A stretch of DNA of 64,000 bases, from NCBI RefSeq assembly GCF_001676055.1, contig NZ_LZEX01000045.1, forward strand, positions 62,001 to 126,000, given 5' to 3'. Positions 55,794 through 64,000 of this stretch are shown one piece after another. How positions within the stretch are numbered: the stretch's first letter is position 1; every line of letters starts with the position of its first letter. A program made the position numbers and the translations under genes. Source of the stretch: Morganella psychrotolerans. Lineage in GTDB: Bacteria; Pseudomonadota; Gammaproteobacteria; Enterobacterales; Enterobacteriaceae. The notes below the pieces were generated by a model. It worked only from the letters and a program-made list of their open reading frames with translations. It ran no database searches and had not been told where the DNA came from.

Positions 55794-58700
55794 ATGGAAA
55801 TTTTGCGTGGCTCACCTGTGTTATCTGCGTTTCGCGTAACAAAATTTATCAGCGCGTTCACTGAACACCACCTGCCGGTGACCAACATTTATGCAGAATA
55901 TGTGCATTTCGCTGATCTTTCTGCGCCCTTAACCGATGACGAGCACACTAAATTACAACAATTGCTCTGTTACGGTCCGTCACTGGCTGAACATACGCCT
56001 GAAGGGCTCCTGCTGCTTGTCACACCACGCCCGGGAACGTTATCGCCCTGGTCATCAAAGGCCACGGATATCGCGCATAACTGCGGTCTGTCCAAAATCA
56101 CCCGGCTTGAGCGGGGAATTGCCTACTATATTTCTACCACAGGACTGACAGAGAATGAACATCAGCAACTGAGTGCGCTGTTGCATGATCGCATGATGGA
56201 AACGGTTTTCAGTGATATGTCACAGGCGCAGGCACTGTTTACGCATCAGGAGCCTGCTCCTCTGACGATGATTGACCTGCTGGGACAGGGACGCGGCGCG
56301 CTGGAAAAGGCGAATACAGAGCTGGGACTGGCACTGGCGGAAGATGAAATTGATTATCTGGCGCAGGCATTCACTTCTCTGAAACGAAATCCGTCAGATG
56401 TGGAGCTCTACATGTTTGCACAGGCAAACTCAGAGCACTGCCGTCACAAAATTTTTAATGCAGACTGGGTGATTGACGGCGAAGAGCAGCCGAAATCCCT
56501 GTTTAAAATGATTAAAAATACCTTTGAACAAACGCCGGATCATGTTTTGTCCGCTTATAAAGACAATGCCGCTGTGATGGAAGGCTCGTCTGCCGGTCGC
56601 TTCTTCCCGCAGGGCGATACGCGCAGCTATCAGTATCATCAGGAACCGGTACATATCCTGATGAAAGTGGAAACCCATAACCACCCGACCGCGATTTCGC
56701 CGTGGCCGGGAGCGGCGACAGGTTCAGGCGGTGAGATCCGTGATGAGGGTGCTACCGGGCGTGGTGCCAAGCCGAAAGCCGGGCTGACCGGGTTTTCGGT
56801 TTCAAACCTGCGCATCCCGGGTTTTGTTCAGCCGTGGGAGCAGGATTTCGGCAAACCGGATCGCATTGTCAGCGCCTATGACATCATGATGGATGGTCCG
56901 CTGGGCGGAGCCGCATTTAATAACGAATTCGGGCGTCCGGCGCTGCTGGGCTACTTCCGGACTTATGAAGAGCAGGTCAGCAGCCACAATGGTAATGAAC
57001 TGCGCGGTTATCATAAGCCCATTATGCTGGCGGGCGGTATCGGGAATATCCGGGCTGATCACGTACAAAAAGATGAGATTGTCGTCGGGGCGAAACTGGT
57101 TGTGCTGGGCGGCCCGTCAATGAATATCGGGCTTGGCGGGGGGGCGGCATCGTCCATGACCTCCGGGCAGTCTGATGCCGATCTGGATTTTGCCTCCGTA
57201 CAGCGCGATAACCCGGAAATGGAGCGCCGTTGCCAGGAAGTGATCGACGCCTGCTGGCAACTGGGTGATAACAACCCGATCCTGTTTATTCATGATGTGG
57301 GCGCGGGTGGTTTGTCTAATGCCATGCCGGAGCTGGTAAGTGACGGCGGACGCGGCGGACGCTTTGAGCTGCGCGATATTCTCAATGATGAGCCGGGCAT
57401 GAGCCCGCTTGAGATCTGGTGTAATGAATCCCAGGAGCGCTATGTGATGGCAATCGCACCGGCGCAGCTTGCGCTGTTTGAAGCGATTTGTCAGCGGGAG
57501 CGCGCTCCGTATGCTGTTATTGGTGAAGCAACCGAGGCGCGGGAACTTATCCTCAATGACCGCCATTTTGATAATCAGCCGATTGATATGCCGCTGGATA
57601 TCTTACTGGGTAAAACCCCGAAAATGCGCCGCGATGTGACAACTCTGACCGCCGCGGGCACACCGATTGATCGCCGTGATATTAATTTACAGGAAGCGGT
57701 AAAACGCGTGCTGCATTTACCGGCAGTCGCAGAAAAAACCTTTCTTATTACTATCGGGGATCGCTCGGTGACCGGCATGGTTGCCCGTGACCAGATGGTC
57801 GGTCCGTGGCAGATCCCTGTGGCTGACTGCGCGGTGACTACTGCGACTCTTGACAGCTATTACGGCGAAGCGATGTCTCTCGGCGAACGCGCGCCGGTTG
57901 CGCTGCTGGATTACGCCGCGTCTGCACGGATGGCGGTCGGTGAGGCGCTGCTTAATATTGCCGGTGTGCAGATCGGTGATTTAAAAAATATTAAATTATC
58001 CGCAAACTGGATGGCGGCAGCCGGACACCCGGGAGAAGATGCCGGGCTCTATGCGGCGGTAAAAGCGGTCGGTGAGGAGCTGTGTCCTGCACTCGGCCTG
58101 ACCATCCCGGTCGGTAAAGATTCGATGTCGATGAAAACCTGCTGGAATGAGCAGGGCGAAGAGCGCGAAATGACCTCACCACTTTCACTGGTGATCACCG
58201 CGTTTGCCCGTGTCGATGATGTCCGCCGCACGGTTACACCGCAACTGCGCAGTGATGTGCCGAACCGCCTGCTGCTGGTGGATCTTGGCGAAGGGCACAC
58301 AACACTGGGCGCGACTGCGCTGGCTCAGGTGTACCGTCAGCTCGGTCAGAAAGCTGCTGATGTCCGCAATCCGCAGGCATTACGTGCCTTTTTTGACACC
58401 ATGCAGACACTTGTGCGTGATGAAAAACTGCTGGCGTACCATGACCGTTCAGATGGCGGATTGCTTGTCACGCTGGCTGAAATGGCATTTGCCGGTCACT
58501 GCGGGGTAAGTGCGGATATCAGCGCATTTGATGAAGATATTCCGGGCGCGCTGTTTACCGAAGAACTGGGCGCTGTATTGCAAATCCGTGAAGCGGATCT
58601 GGATGCGGTTGTGCAGTGCTTTGCGGAAGCAGGATTGGCAGACGCGGTGCATGTCCTGGGCGAAGCCGCACCGGGAGATGATTTTATTATCCGCAGTCAT

Positions 58701-59681
58701 AATACTGGTGTATATCATAATTCATGCCGTGAATTACGTTTGTGGTGGGCGGAAACGACCTGGCAGATGCAGCGTCAGCGGGATAACCCGGCCTGTGCTG
58801 ATGAAGAGCACGAAGCAAAACAGGATATTACCGATCCCGGTCTGAATGTGGTGCTGACCTTTGATCACAATGAAGACATTGCCGCGCCTTATATTGCCCG
58901 GCAGGTGCGTCCGCGTATTGCGGTGCTGCGTGAGCAGGGTGTGAACTCGCATGTGGAAATGGCGGCGGCGTTTCACCGCGCAGGGTTTGATGCCATTGAT
59001 GTTCACATGAGTGATTTACTGAGTGGCAATCTTTCCCTGGATGGTTTCCAATCACTGGTGGCGTGTGGCGGCTTCTCTTACGGCGATGTGCTGGGTGCCG
59101 GAGAGGGCTGGGCGAAATCGGTTCTGTTCAATAATCAGGTGCGCGATGAATTTGCACACTTCTTTACGCGCCCGGACACATTATCTCTCGGCGTGTGTAA
59201 CGGCTGCCAGATGATGTCAAACCTGCGGGATCTTATCCCGGGCGCAGATTTGTGGCCGCGTTTTACCCGCAATCGTTCAGAGCGTTTTGAGGCGCGTTTC
59301 AGCCTGGTTGAGGTTGCACAAAGCCCGTCATTGCTGCTCGATGGTATGGCAGGCTCCAGGCTCCCTATTGCGGTTTCCCACGGCGAAGGACTGGCGGAGT
59401 TCCGTGATGCGGCACATCAGCAGGCGCTGATGCAGCGCGGCCTGGTGGCGTTACAGTATGTGGATAACTATGGTCAGGTGACAGAGCGCTATCCGGCTAA
59501 CCCGAACGGCTCACCGGACGGGATCACCGCTGTCACAACAGATGACGGACGCGTGACTATTATGATGCCGCATCCTGAGCGGGTGTTCCGCACGGTCAGT
59601 AACTCCTGGCATCCGGAAAACTGGGGCGAAGATGGCCCGTGGATGCGGATTTTCCGTAATGCACGCAAGCAGTTAGGCTGA
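55794..59681 (+). CDS. purL: Phosphoribosylformylglycinamidine synthase
   Basis: A 1295-residue large-type PurL, the same length as in E. coli. It converts FGAR to FGAM with ATP and glutamine. Domains in order: N-terminal PurS-like, linker, two AIRS-like synthase halves ([38 protein letters not shown]), and the C-terminal glutaminase with nucleophile Cys in [13 protein letters not shown] and the His/Glu pair in HPERV. The ATG at 55794 gives MEILRGSP as in E. coli. A PurR box overlaps its promoter. Confidence 0.97.
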   Translation: MEILRGSPVLSAFRVTKFISAFTEHHLPVTNIYAEYVHFADLSAPLTDDEHTKLQQLLCYGPSLAEHTPEGLLLLVTPRPGTLSPWSSKATDIAHNCGLSKITRLERGIAYYISTTGLTENEHQQLSALLHDRMMETVFSDMSQAQALFTHQEPAPLTMIDLLGQGRGALEKANTELGLALAEDEIDYLAQAFTSLKRNPSDVELYMFAQANSEHCRHKIFNADWVIDGEEQPKSLFKMIKNTFEQTPDHVLSAYKDNAAVMEGSSAGRFFPQGDTRSYQYHQEPVHILMKVETHNHPTAISPWPGAATGSGGEIRDEGATGRGAKPKAGLTGFSVSNLRIPGFVQPWEQDFGKPDRIVSAYDIMMDGPLGGAAFNNEFGRPALLGYFRTYEEQVSSHNGNELRGYHKPIMLAGGIGNIRADHVQKDEIVVGAKLVVLGGPSMNIGLGGGAASSMTSGQSDADLDFASVQRDNPEMERRCQEVIDACWQLGDNNPILFIHDVGAGGLSNAMPELVSDGGRGGRFELRDILNDEPGMSPLEIWCNESQERYVMAIAPAQLALFEAICQRERAPYAVIGEATEARELILNDRHFDNQPIDMPLDILLGKTPKMRRDVTTLTAAGTPIDRRDINLQEAVKRVLHLPAVAEKTFLITIGDRSVTGMVARDQMVGPWQIPVADCAVTTATLDSYYGEAMSLGERAPVALLDYAASARMAVGEALLNIAGVQIGDLKNIKLSANWMAAAGHPGEDAGLYAAVKAVGEELCPALGLTIPVGKDSMSMKTCWNEQGEEREMTSPLSLVITAFARVDDVRRTVTPQLRSDVPNRLLLVDLGEGHTTLGATALAQVYRQLGQKAADVRNPQALRAFFDTMQTLVRDEKLLAYHDRSDGGLLVTLAEMAFAGHCGVSADISAFDEDIPGALFTEELGAVLQIREADLDAVVQCFAEAGLADAVHVLGEAAPGDDFIIRSHNTGVYHNSCRELRLWWAETTWQMQRQRDNPACADEEHEAKQDITDPGLNVVLTFDHNEDIAAPYIARQVRPRIAVLREQGVNSHVEMAAAFHRAGFDAIDVHMSDLLSGNLSLDGFQSLVACGGFSYGDVLGAGEGWAKSVLFNNQVRDEFAHFFTRPDTLSLGVCNGCQMMSNLRDLIPGADLWPRFTRNRSERFEARFSLVEVAQSPSLLLDGMAGSRLPIAVSHGEGLAEFRDAAHQQALMQRGLVALQYVDNYGQVTERYPANPNGSPDGITAVTTDDGRVTIMMPHPERVFRTVSNSWHPENWGEDGPWMRIFRNARKQLG

Positions 59682-59703
59682 TTTACCATAACATTATAAT
59701 CTG

Positions 59704-59738
59704 TGCGGCGGGGTTATCCCCGCCGCATTTTTTTTTAT
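59704..59738 (+). terminator. Rho-independent terminator after purL
   Basis: GCGGCGGGG (59705-59713) and CCCCGCCGC (59718-59726), TTAT loop, then nine T. Confidence 0.9.
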
Positions 59739-59762
59739 CTGTCAGGTGTAAAAACAGACAGG

Positions 59763-59875
59763 TGTCACAGAATAGCGACATAGCAGGTTTTGTCTGTCGT
59801 GAAAAAGAGACACGTAACATACTGAATTGTAAAGAAGCAAAAATGAGGGATAAAGACTGTCGCATATCAGAGACG
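59763..59875 (+). promoter_or_regulatory. Three GlrR activator sites upstream of glmY
   Basis: TGTC-N10-GACA occurs exactly at 59763-59780 and 59795-59812, and with one mismatch (GACG) at 59858-59875. Spacings are 32 and 63 bases, near whole helical turns. This is the arrangement known for GlrR upstream of the sigma-54 glmY promoter in E. coli. Confidence 0.85.
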
Positions 59876-60000
59876 TTTTTAACGAAAATTGCCGGAAAAA
59901 CCCGGATTATTGATTTACAGGTAAATGCCGAAAGAAATTAAGAACGCTGACAAATATATTATTTGTTATATAACAGTATATTATGAAATTTATTTATAAG

Positions 60001-60018
60001 TTGGCACGGCAGTTGCAA
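60001..60018 (+). promoter_or_regulatory. Sigma-54 promoter of glmY
   Basis: TTGGCACGGCAGTTGCAA is a perfect -24/-12 element (TGGCAC-N5-TTGCA). The -12 GC (60015-60016) is 13 bases before the start of the RNA. Confidence 0.9.
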
Positions 60019-60028
60019 TAATCTATTC

Positions 60029-60240
60029 AGTTGCTCATTCAATTCTTTATGTCGGCCCGCAGAACAGGTGGAGATATGCCACATAATACCGGGAATGATG
60101 CCAGAGTAAGGTGCCTACCGTCCGCTAACACCGATAATTGCGCAAGCTTTATCAAACACAGGGCGACACGTTGAGTGAGGCACCACCATAATCTCACTGA
60201 CGGGACGGCAGGAAAACTGTCGTCCCGTCATCATTTTATC
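60029..60240 (+). ncRNA. glmY: GlmY small RNA
   Basis: Begins AGTTGCTCATTC and soon TTTATGTCGGCCC, matching the 5' end of E. coli GlmY (AGTGGCTCATTC...TTATGTCAGCCC). It lies between purL and glrK, as in E. coli, behind a sigma-54 promoter with three GlrR sites. The 3' end is a terminator stem TGACGGGACG (60198-60207) with CGTCCCGTCA (60221-60230) then TCATTTT. GlmY titrates RapZ and so stabilises GlmZ, raising glucosamine-6-phosphate synthase. The total of about 210 nt is a little longer than in E. coli (184); most of the centre is not conserved. Confidence 0.85.
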
Positions 60241-60376
60241 TCACCTTCTCCTGCATTATCCCCCGTTACCTCTGCCCGGCCTGCGAAAAAAACAGCATTC
60301 TGCGCCCAGATACTCTCTGATCCTTTTCTCTTAGCGCAGACTCAGTTAGCATCAGCACATGACAACAGGTTAAGAG

Positions 60377-61816
60377 ATGACAATCTTGAAAAAATGGCGA
60401 TTATTTCCGCGCTCTCTGCGACAACTCGTGGTGGTTGCGTTCTGTCTGGTACTGCTGCCGTTGCTGGGGCTTGCCTGGCAGGCGTATCAGAGTTTTGATG
60501 ATCTGAGTAATCAGGCGGCGCAAGTCAGTATTTCGACAGTCCAGGACGCCCGGCAGAGTGAAGAAATGTCGAGCCTCGCGCTGGAAATGGAGCGCAGTTA
60601 CCGCCAATATTGCGTACTGGGTAACGAAACACTGAAGAACGTCTGGCACAAACAATATGCCCGCTATGAAGAATATCTCAGCCGTCAGAAGAAGTCTGCT
60701 CAGGATCCGCGCTATACTGATGCTATCTCCGCCAGTCTCGGGCAATTATCTGTACTGAAATGTGAAAATGGCGAACCGGTTGCGGCGATAACAACCCATC
60801 TGGAAGCGTTTGCCAAAGGCAATGCCGATTTGGTTCAGGCTGTTCGTGAAATTAACTTCCGGCGCGGCGAAGAGTTACAAAATGCCATTGCACAGAAAGG
60901 ACAATCTTTCGGCTGGCAGAGCCTGCTGGTTTTTGTTCTGAGCACCGGGCTGATTATCCTGTTTACCCGGATGATTATCGGACCGGTGAAAGTGATTGAC
61001 CGGATGGTTAACCGCCTGGGTGAAGGGCGCAATCTGGTGCAGCGTCTTGATCACTTTAAAGGTCCCCGCGAACTGCGCTCACTGGCGCAGCGGATTATCT
61101 GGCTGAGTGAGCGCCTTGCCTGGCTGGAATCCCAGCGGCATGAATTTTTGCGCCATATTTCTCATGAACTGAAAACACCGCTGGCCAGTATGCGCGAAGG
61201 AACTGAATTACTGGCAGATGAAGTTGCCGGTCCACTGACCGCAGATCAAAAAGAAGTGGTGACTATCCTCAGTGATTGCAGCCGCCATTTACAAACACTG
61301 ATTGAACAGCTGCTGGAATACAACCGGACGCTGGTGGACAGCCCGACAGAAGCCAAATGGGTTAACCTGGATACGGTAGTGCAGGAGGTTGTCAGTGCAC
61401 ACAGTTTACCGGCGAGAAGCAAAGGGATCACCACTGCAGTAGAGCTGGAAGAGACCAGTGTCTGGGCTGAGCCTGTGTTATTAACGCGTGTACTCGATAA
61501 TCTCTACTCAAATGCGGTACACTATGGCGCTGAATCGGGTAATATCCGGATAACCAGTCACAAGTCCGGTCAGCACATACAGATTGATGTCGCCAATACC
61601 GGTACACCAATCCCGGAAGAGGAGCAGGGAATGATCTTTGAACCTTTCTACCAGGGCTCACTTCAGCGCAAAGGTGCCGTAAAAGGCAGTGGACTGGGGC
61701 TGAGTATCGCGCGGGATTGTATTAACCGGATGGGCGGCGAACTGATATTAGTCGGTTCTGAAGGTGCGGATGTCTGCTTCCGTATCCAGCTTCCGTTCCA
61801 CACCTTACTGGAATAA
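60377..61816 (+). CDS. glrK: Sensor histidine kinase GlrK (QseE)
   Basis: A 479-residue kinase (475 in E. coli). Two membrane helices (about residues 13-36 and 176-195) flank a helical periplasmic domain; then HAMP, the phospho-His in HISHELKTPLASMREG, the N-box LDNLYSNAVHYG and GSGLGLSIARD. It senses envelope conditions and phosphorylates GlrR. First gene of glrK-qseG-glrR, just downstream of glmY. Confidence 0.95.
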   Translation: MTILKKWRLFPRSLRQLVVVAFCLVLLPLLGLAWQAYQSFDDLSNQAAQVSISTVQDARQSEEMSSLALEMERSYRQYCVLGNETLKNVWHKQYARYEEYLSRQKKSAQDPRYTDAISASLGQLSVLKCENGEPVAAITTHLEAFAKGNADLVQAVREINFRRGEELQNAIAQKGQSFGWQSLLVFVLSTGLIILFTRMIIGPVKVIDRMVNRLGEGRNLVQRLDHFKGPRELRSLAQRIIWLSERLAWLESQRHEFLRHISHELKTPLASMREGTELLADEVAGPLTADQKEVVTILSDCSRHLQTLIEQLLEYNRTLVDSPTEAKWVNLDTVVQEVVSAHSLPARSKGITTAVELEETSVWAEPVLLTRVLDNLYSNAVHYGAESGNIRITSHKSGQHIQIDVANTGTPIPEEEQGMIFEPFYQGSLQRKGAVKGSGLGLSIARDCINRMGGELILVGSEGADVCFRIQLPFHTLLE

Positions 61817-61838
61817 CAGGTCAGCTATTAATTTGAAC

Positions 61839-62618
61839 ATGATATTTAAGTCCCTGATTGCCGTCGTACCGCTGTTACTGACCGGCTGTGTAAAAACATC
61901 AACCCCGCCGGTTCTTTCGTCGCTGGCAGCGGCGGTATTGCCGCATGAGCGCACGATCGATTACCGGATAGCTGACTGTCATACGCTCTGGGAGCTTGAT
62001 TCTGCGGTCGCAACAGAAAACGGACTTTACTGGCTGCGGATGATGGACTGCGCTGATCTGCTCAACAGTGATACGGCCCGGATAATGGCAGGGAAAATCA
62101 CAGCAGACAGCTGGGATACCGCATTCCGTCAGAGTATTTTGCTGGATAACACCGGCAGCTCAGCCAATGACAAACGCAAAGTGCTCGATACACTCAATAC
62201 TTTCAGCGCAGGCTTCCCGGTTTCACTGCGCCCGTTAATGAAACTGTGGCGCGAACAATTAAAACTGGCGATTACACTGAGTGATGAGCGCCAGCGTTAC
62301 CGCCGTCTTCAGAGTGAAACCGACGGAAAAATTGATCAGTTACGTGCAGTGAATTCCCGCCTGCAATATGAATTGCAGACCACGACCCGCAAACTGGACA
62401 ATCTGAGTAATATTGAACGCCAGCTTGCCGGACGTAAACAGCCGGCAAAAGCCGATGCAGAGCCTGAAAGTGCTCAGGAAGAGCGAAGTGAAGCATTAAA
62501 AGAGGCAGCCGTTACTGATGAAGCCGCAGCGCCGCCGGTAAAAGCGAAACCTGCTGCTGAGTCAACACCGGCTGAAAAACCGGCAGAAAGCAAACCGGTA
62601 CAGAATAAAAAGGAGTAA
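61839..62618 (+). CDS. qseG: Outer-membrane lipoprotein QseG
   Basis: A 259-residue lipoprotein with the lipobox LLLTGC (Cys17). Then a helical domain with two Cys (IADCHTLWELD, MMDCADLLN), a coiled-coil-like stretch (RQRYRRLQSETDGKIDQLRA) and an Ala/Glu/Lys/Pro-rich tail of about 60 residues longer than in E. coli (237). In relatives it interacts with the kinase and is needed for signalling. The ATG at 61839 is used because it starts the signal peptide. Confidence 0.88.
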   Translation: MIFKSLIAVVPLLLTGCVKTSTPPVLSSLAAAVLPHERTIDYRIADCHTLWELDSAVATENGLYWLRMMDCADLLNSDTARIMAGKITADSWDTAFRQSILLDNTGSSANDKRKVLDTLNTFSAGFPVSLRPLMKLWREQLKLAITLSDERQRYRRLQSETDGKIDQLRAVNSRLQYELQTTTRKLDNLSNIERQLAGRKQPAKADAEPESAQEERSEALKEAAVTDEAAAPPVKAKPAAESTPAEKPAESKPVQNKKE

Positions 62619-62625
62619 CTCAGGC

Positions 62626-63966
62626 ATGACAGCACGCCGCAGCGCAAATTTATTATTAGTTGATGACGATCCCGGGTTATTAAAATTACTGGGAATGCGC
62701 CTGAGTAGTGAGGGCTTTCGGGTCACAACAGCAGAAAGCGGCCCTGAAGCACTGAAAGTACTCGCAAAAGAAAAAATTGATTTAGTCGTCAGTGATTTGC
62801 GGATGGATGAAATGGACGGTATGGCACTGTTTGCCGAGATCCAGAAAACCCATCAGGGAATGCCGGTGATTATCCTGACCGCTCACGGCTCTATTCCGGA
62901 TGCGGTTGCTGCCACGCAGCAGGGGGTATTCAGTTTCCTGACCAAACCTGTCGATCGCGATGCCTTATATAAAGCCATTGATGATGCACTGGCACTTTCG
63001 TCCACAACGGTCAGTGATGAGTCCTGGAGTGACGGTATTGTCACCCGCAGCCCGCTGATGATCCGTCTGCTGGAGCAGGCAAAAATGGTCGCACAATCAG
63101 ATGTCAGTGTGCTTATCAACGGACAAAGCGGTACCGGGAAAGAGGTTCTGGCGCAGGCTATTCATAAAGCCAGCCCACGCGCCAAAAAACCGTTTATTGC
63201 AATTAACTGTGGCGCACTGCCGGAGCAATTGCTGGAATCTGAGCTGTTCGGTCACGCCAAAGGTGCATTTACCGGGGCGGTCAGCAGCCGGGAAGGGTTG
63301 TTCCAGGCGGCTGGCGGCGGGACACTTTTCCTGGATGAAATCGGGGATATGCCGATAGCGTTACAGGTCAAACTTCTGCGGGTATTGCAGGAACGGAAAG
63401 TCCGTCCGCTGGGCAGTAACCGTGATATTGATATTGATGTCCGCATTATTTCCGCAACCCACCGCGATTTACCCAAAGCGATGGAAAAGCATGAGTTCCG
63501 TGAAGATCTCTACTATCGCCTCAATGTTGTTAATCTGAAAATTCCGACCCTGCATGAGCGCGCGGAAGATATTCCGTTACTGGCAAATCATATTTTGCGT
63601 GAAGCGGCTAAAAAACATAAACCGTTTGTCCGCAGTTTTTCCACTGATGCCATGAAGTGTCTGATGGGCGCAAGCTGGCCGGGAAATGTCCGCCAGTTAC
63701 TCAACGTTATTGAGCAGTGCGTGGCACTTTCTACTGTGCCGGTGATCAGCGAAGCGCTGGTAACTCAGGCGCTGGAAGGGGAAAACACGGCGCTGCCGAC
63801 CTTTGTGGAAGCCAGAAACCAGTTTGAACTCAATTATTTACGAAAATTATTGCAGATGACCAAAGGCAATGTGACCAATGCTGCCCGTTTAGCGGGGCGC
63901 AACCGGACCGAGTTTTACAAACTCCTCTCCCGCCATGAGCTGGATGCGGCTGACTTTAAAGAATAA
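62626..63966 (+). CDS. glrR: Sigma-54 response regulator GlrR (QseF)
   Basis: A 446-residue NtrC-type activator (444 in E. coli). The receiver has Asp57 in LVVSDLRMDEMDG; the AAA+ domain has the Walker A GQSGTGKEVLA, the sigma-54-contacting GAFTGA loop, and Walker B GGTLFLDEIGDM; a Fis-type helix-turn-helix ends it (GNVTNAARLAGRNRTEFYKLL). It activates glmY from the three upstream sites. It is 7 bases after qseG. Confidence 0.97.
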   Translation: MTARRSANLLLVDDDPGLLKLLGMRLSSEGFRVTTAESGPEALKVLAKEKIDLVVSDLRMDEMDGMALFAEIQKTHQGMPVIILTAHGSIPDAVAATQQGVFSFLTKPVDRDALYKAIDDALALSSTTVSDESWSDGIVTRSPLMIRLLEQAKMVAQSDVSVLINGQSGTGKEVLAQAIHKASPRAKKPFIAINCGALPEQLLESELFGHAKGAFTGAVSSREGLFQAAGGGTLFLDEIGDMPIALQVKLLRVLQERKVRPLGSNRDIDIDVRIISATHRDLPKAMEKHEFREDLYYRLNVVNLKIPTLHERAEDIPLLANHILREAAKKHKPFVRSFSTDAMKCLMGASWPGNVRQLLNVIEQCVALSTVPVISEALVTQALEGENTALPTFVEARNQFELNYLRKLLQMTKGNVTNAARLAGRNRTEFYKLLSRHELDAADFKE

Positions 63967-64000
63967 ATAAAGAATACGCTGTCGCAGGCACATTTTGCTA

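Noticed and set aside
60175-60498. A 107-codon open frame before glrK
   Set aside because: It spans the GlmY terminator and overlaps the true glrK start in another frame.

Overview
The window is a chromosomal segment of an enterobacterium, about half G+C. Most of it follows the Escherichia coli 24-25 min gene order: yceD-rpmF-plsX-fabHDG-acpP-fabF-pabC-mltG-tmk-holB-ycfH, then hinT-lpoB-thiK-nagZ-ycfP-ndh-ycfJ, mfd, lolCDE-cobB, pepT, roxA-phoQ-phoP-purB-hflD-mnmA-nudJ-rluE, icd. It then switches to the block that sits near 57 min in E. coli (tadA, mltF, purL, glmY-glrK-qseG-glrR). Several E. coli neighbours are missing (ptsG, ycfL, nagK, potABCD), and ERIC-type repeats are scattered through the window. 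This suggests a member of the Morganellaceae, perhaps Morganella; that is an inference from protein similarity and synteny.

Region by region. 0.1-14.2 kb: the large lipid and cell-envelope operon set (fatty acid initiation and elongation, acyl carrier protein, folate PabC, MltG, thymidylate kinase, DNA polymerase III delta-prime, TatD, HinT, LpoB, ThiK, NagZ, YcfP). 14.7-17 kb: FNR-controlled ndh and a divergent YcfJ relative. 17.2-22 kb: a Tat-exported aminotransferase and mfd on the minus strand, flanked by ERIC copies. 22.3-27.7 kb: LolCDE lipoprotein export, CobB, PepT. 28-32.8 kb: a four-gene chaperone-usher fimbrial island inserted between pepT and roxA. 32.8-40.8 kb: a minus-strand run with RoxA, PhoPQ, PurB, HflD, MnmA, NudJ and RluE. 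40.9 kb: icd.

42.2-53.5 kb is an accessory region between icd and tadA. It holds a leader peptide with an RBS-hiding hairpin before a cysteine hydrolase, a GIY-YIG protein, a decayed lambda-type integrase, a CueR-type promoter driving an 18-cysteine copper-binding protein, an orphan double-glycine-leader (microcin-like) peptide, a GDCCVxC protein, small minus-strand transcripts, a 25-residue membrane microprotein, a tandem-Trp leader peptide with attenuator in front of a second tryptophanyl-tRNA synthetase, a ParD-like/methionine aminopeptidase pair, a TetR-controlled MFS exporter and LeuE. 53.5-64 kb: tadA, mltF, PurR-controlled purL, and the sigma-54/GlrR-driven glmY sRNA with its regulators GlrK-QseG-GlrR.

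Four genes (fabD, the usher, the fimbrial adhesin and tetR) are broken by single-base indels. fabD is essential in relatives and the break lies exactly at its catalytic serine, so sequence error is a serious possibility for all of them. The most novel-looking signals are the Trp attenuator on the trpS paralog, the leader/hairpin switch at 42.5 kb, the orphan microcin-like peptide with nearby small RNAs, and a hairpin element with paired AUGGA loops before tadA.
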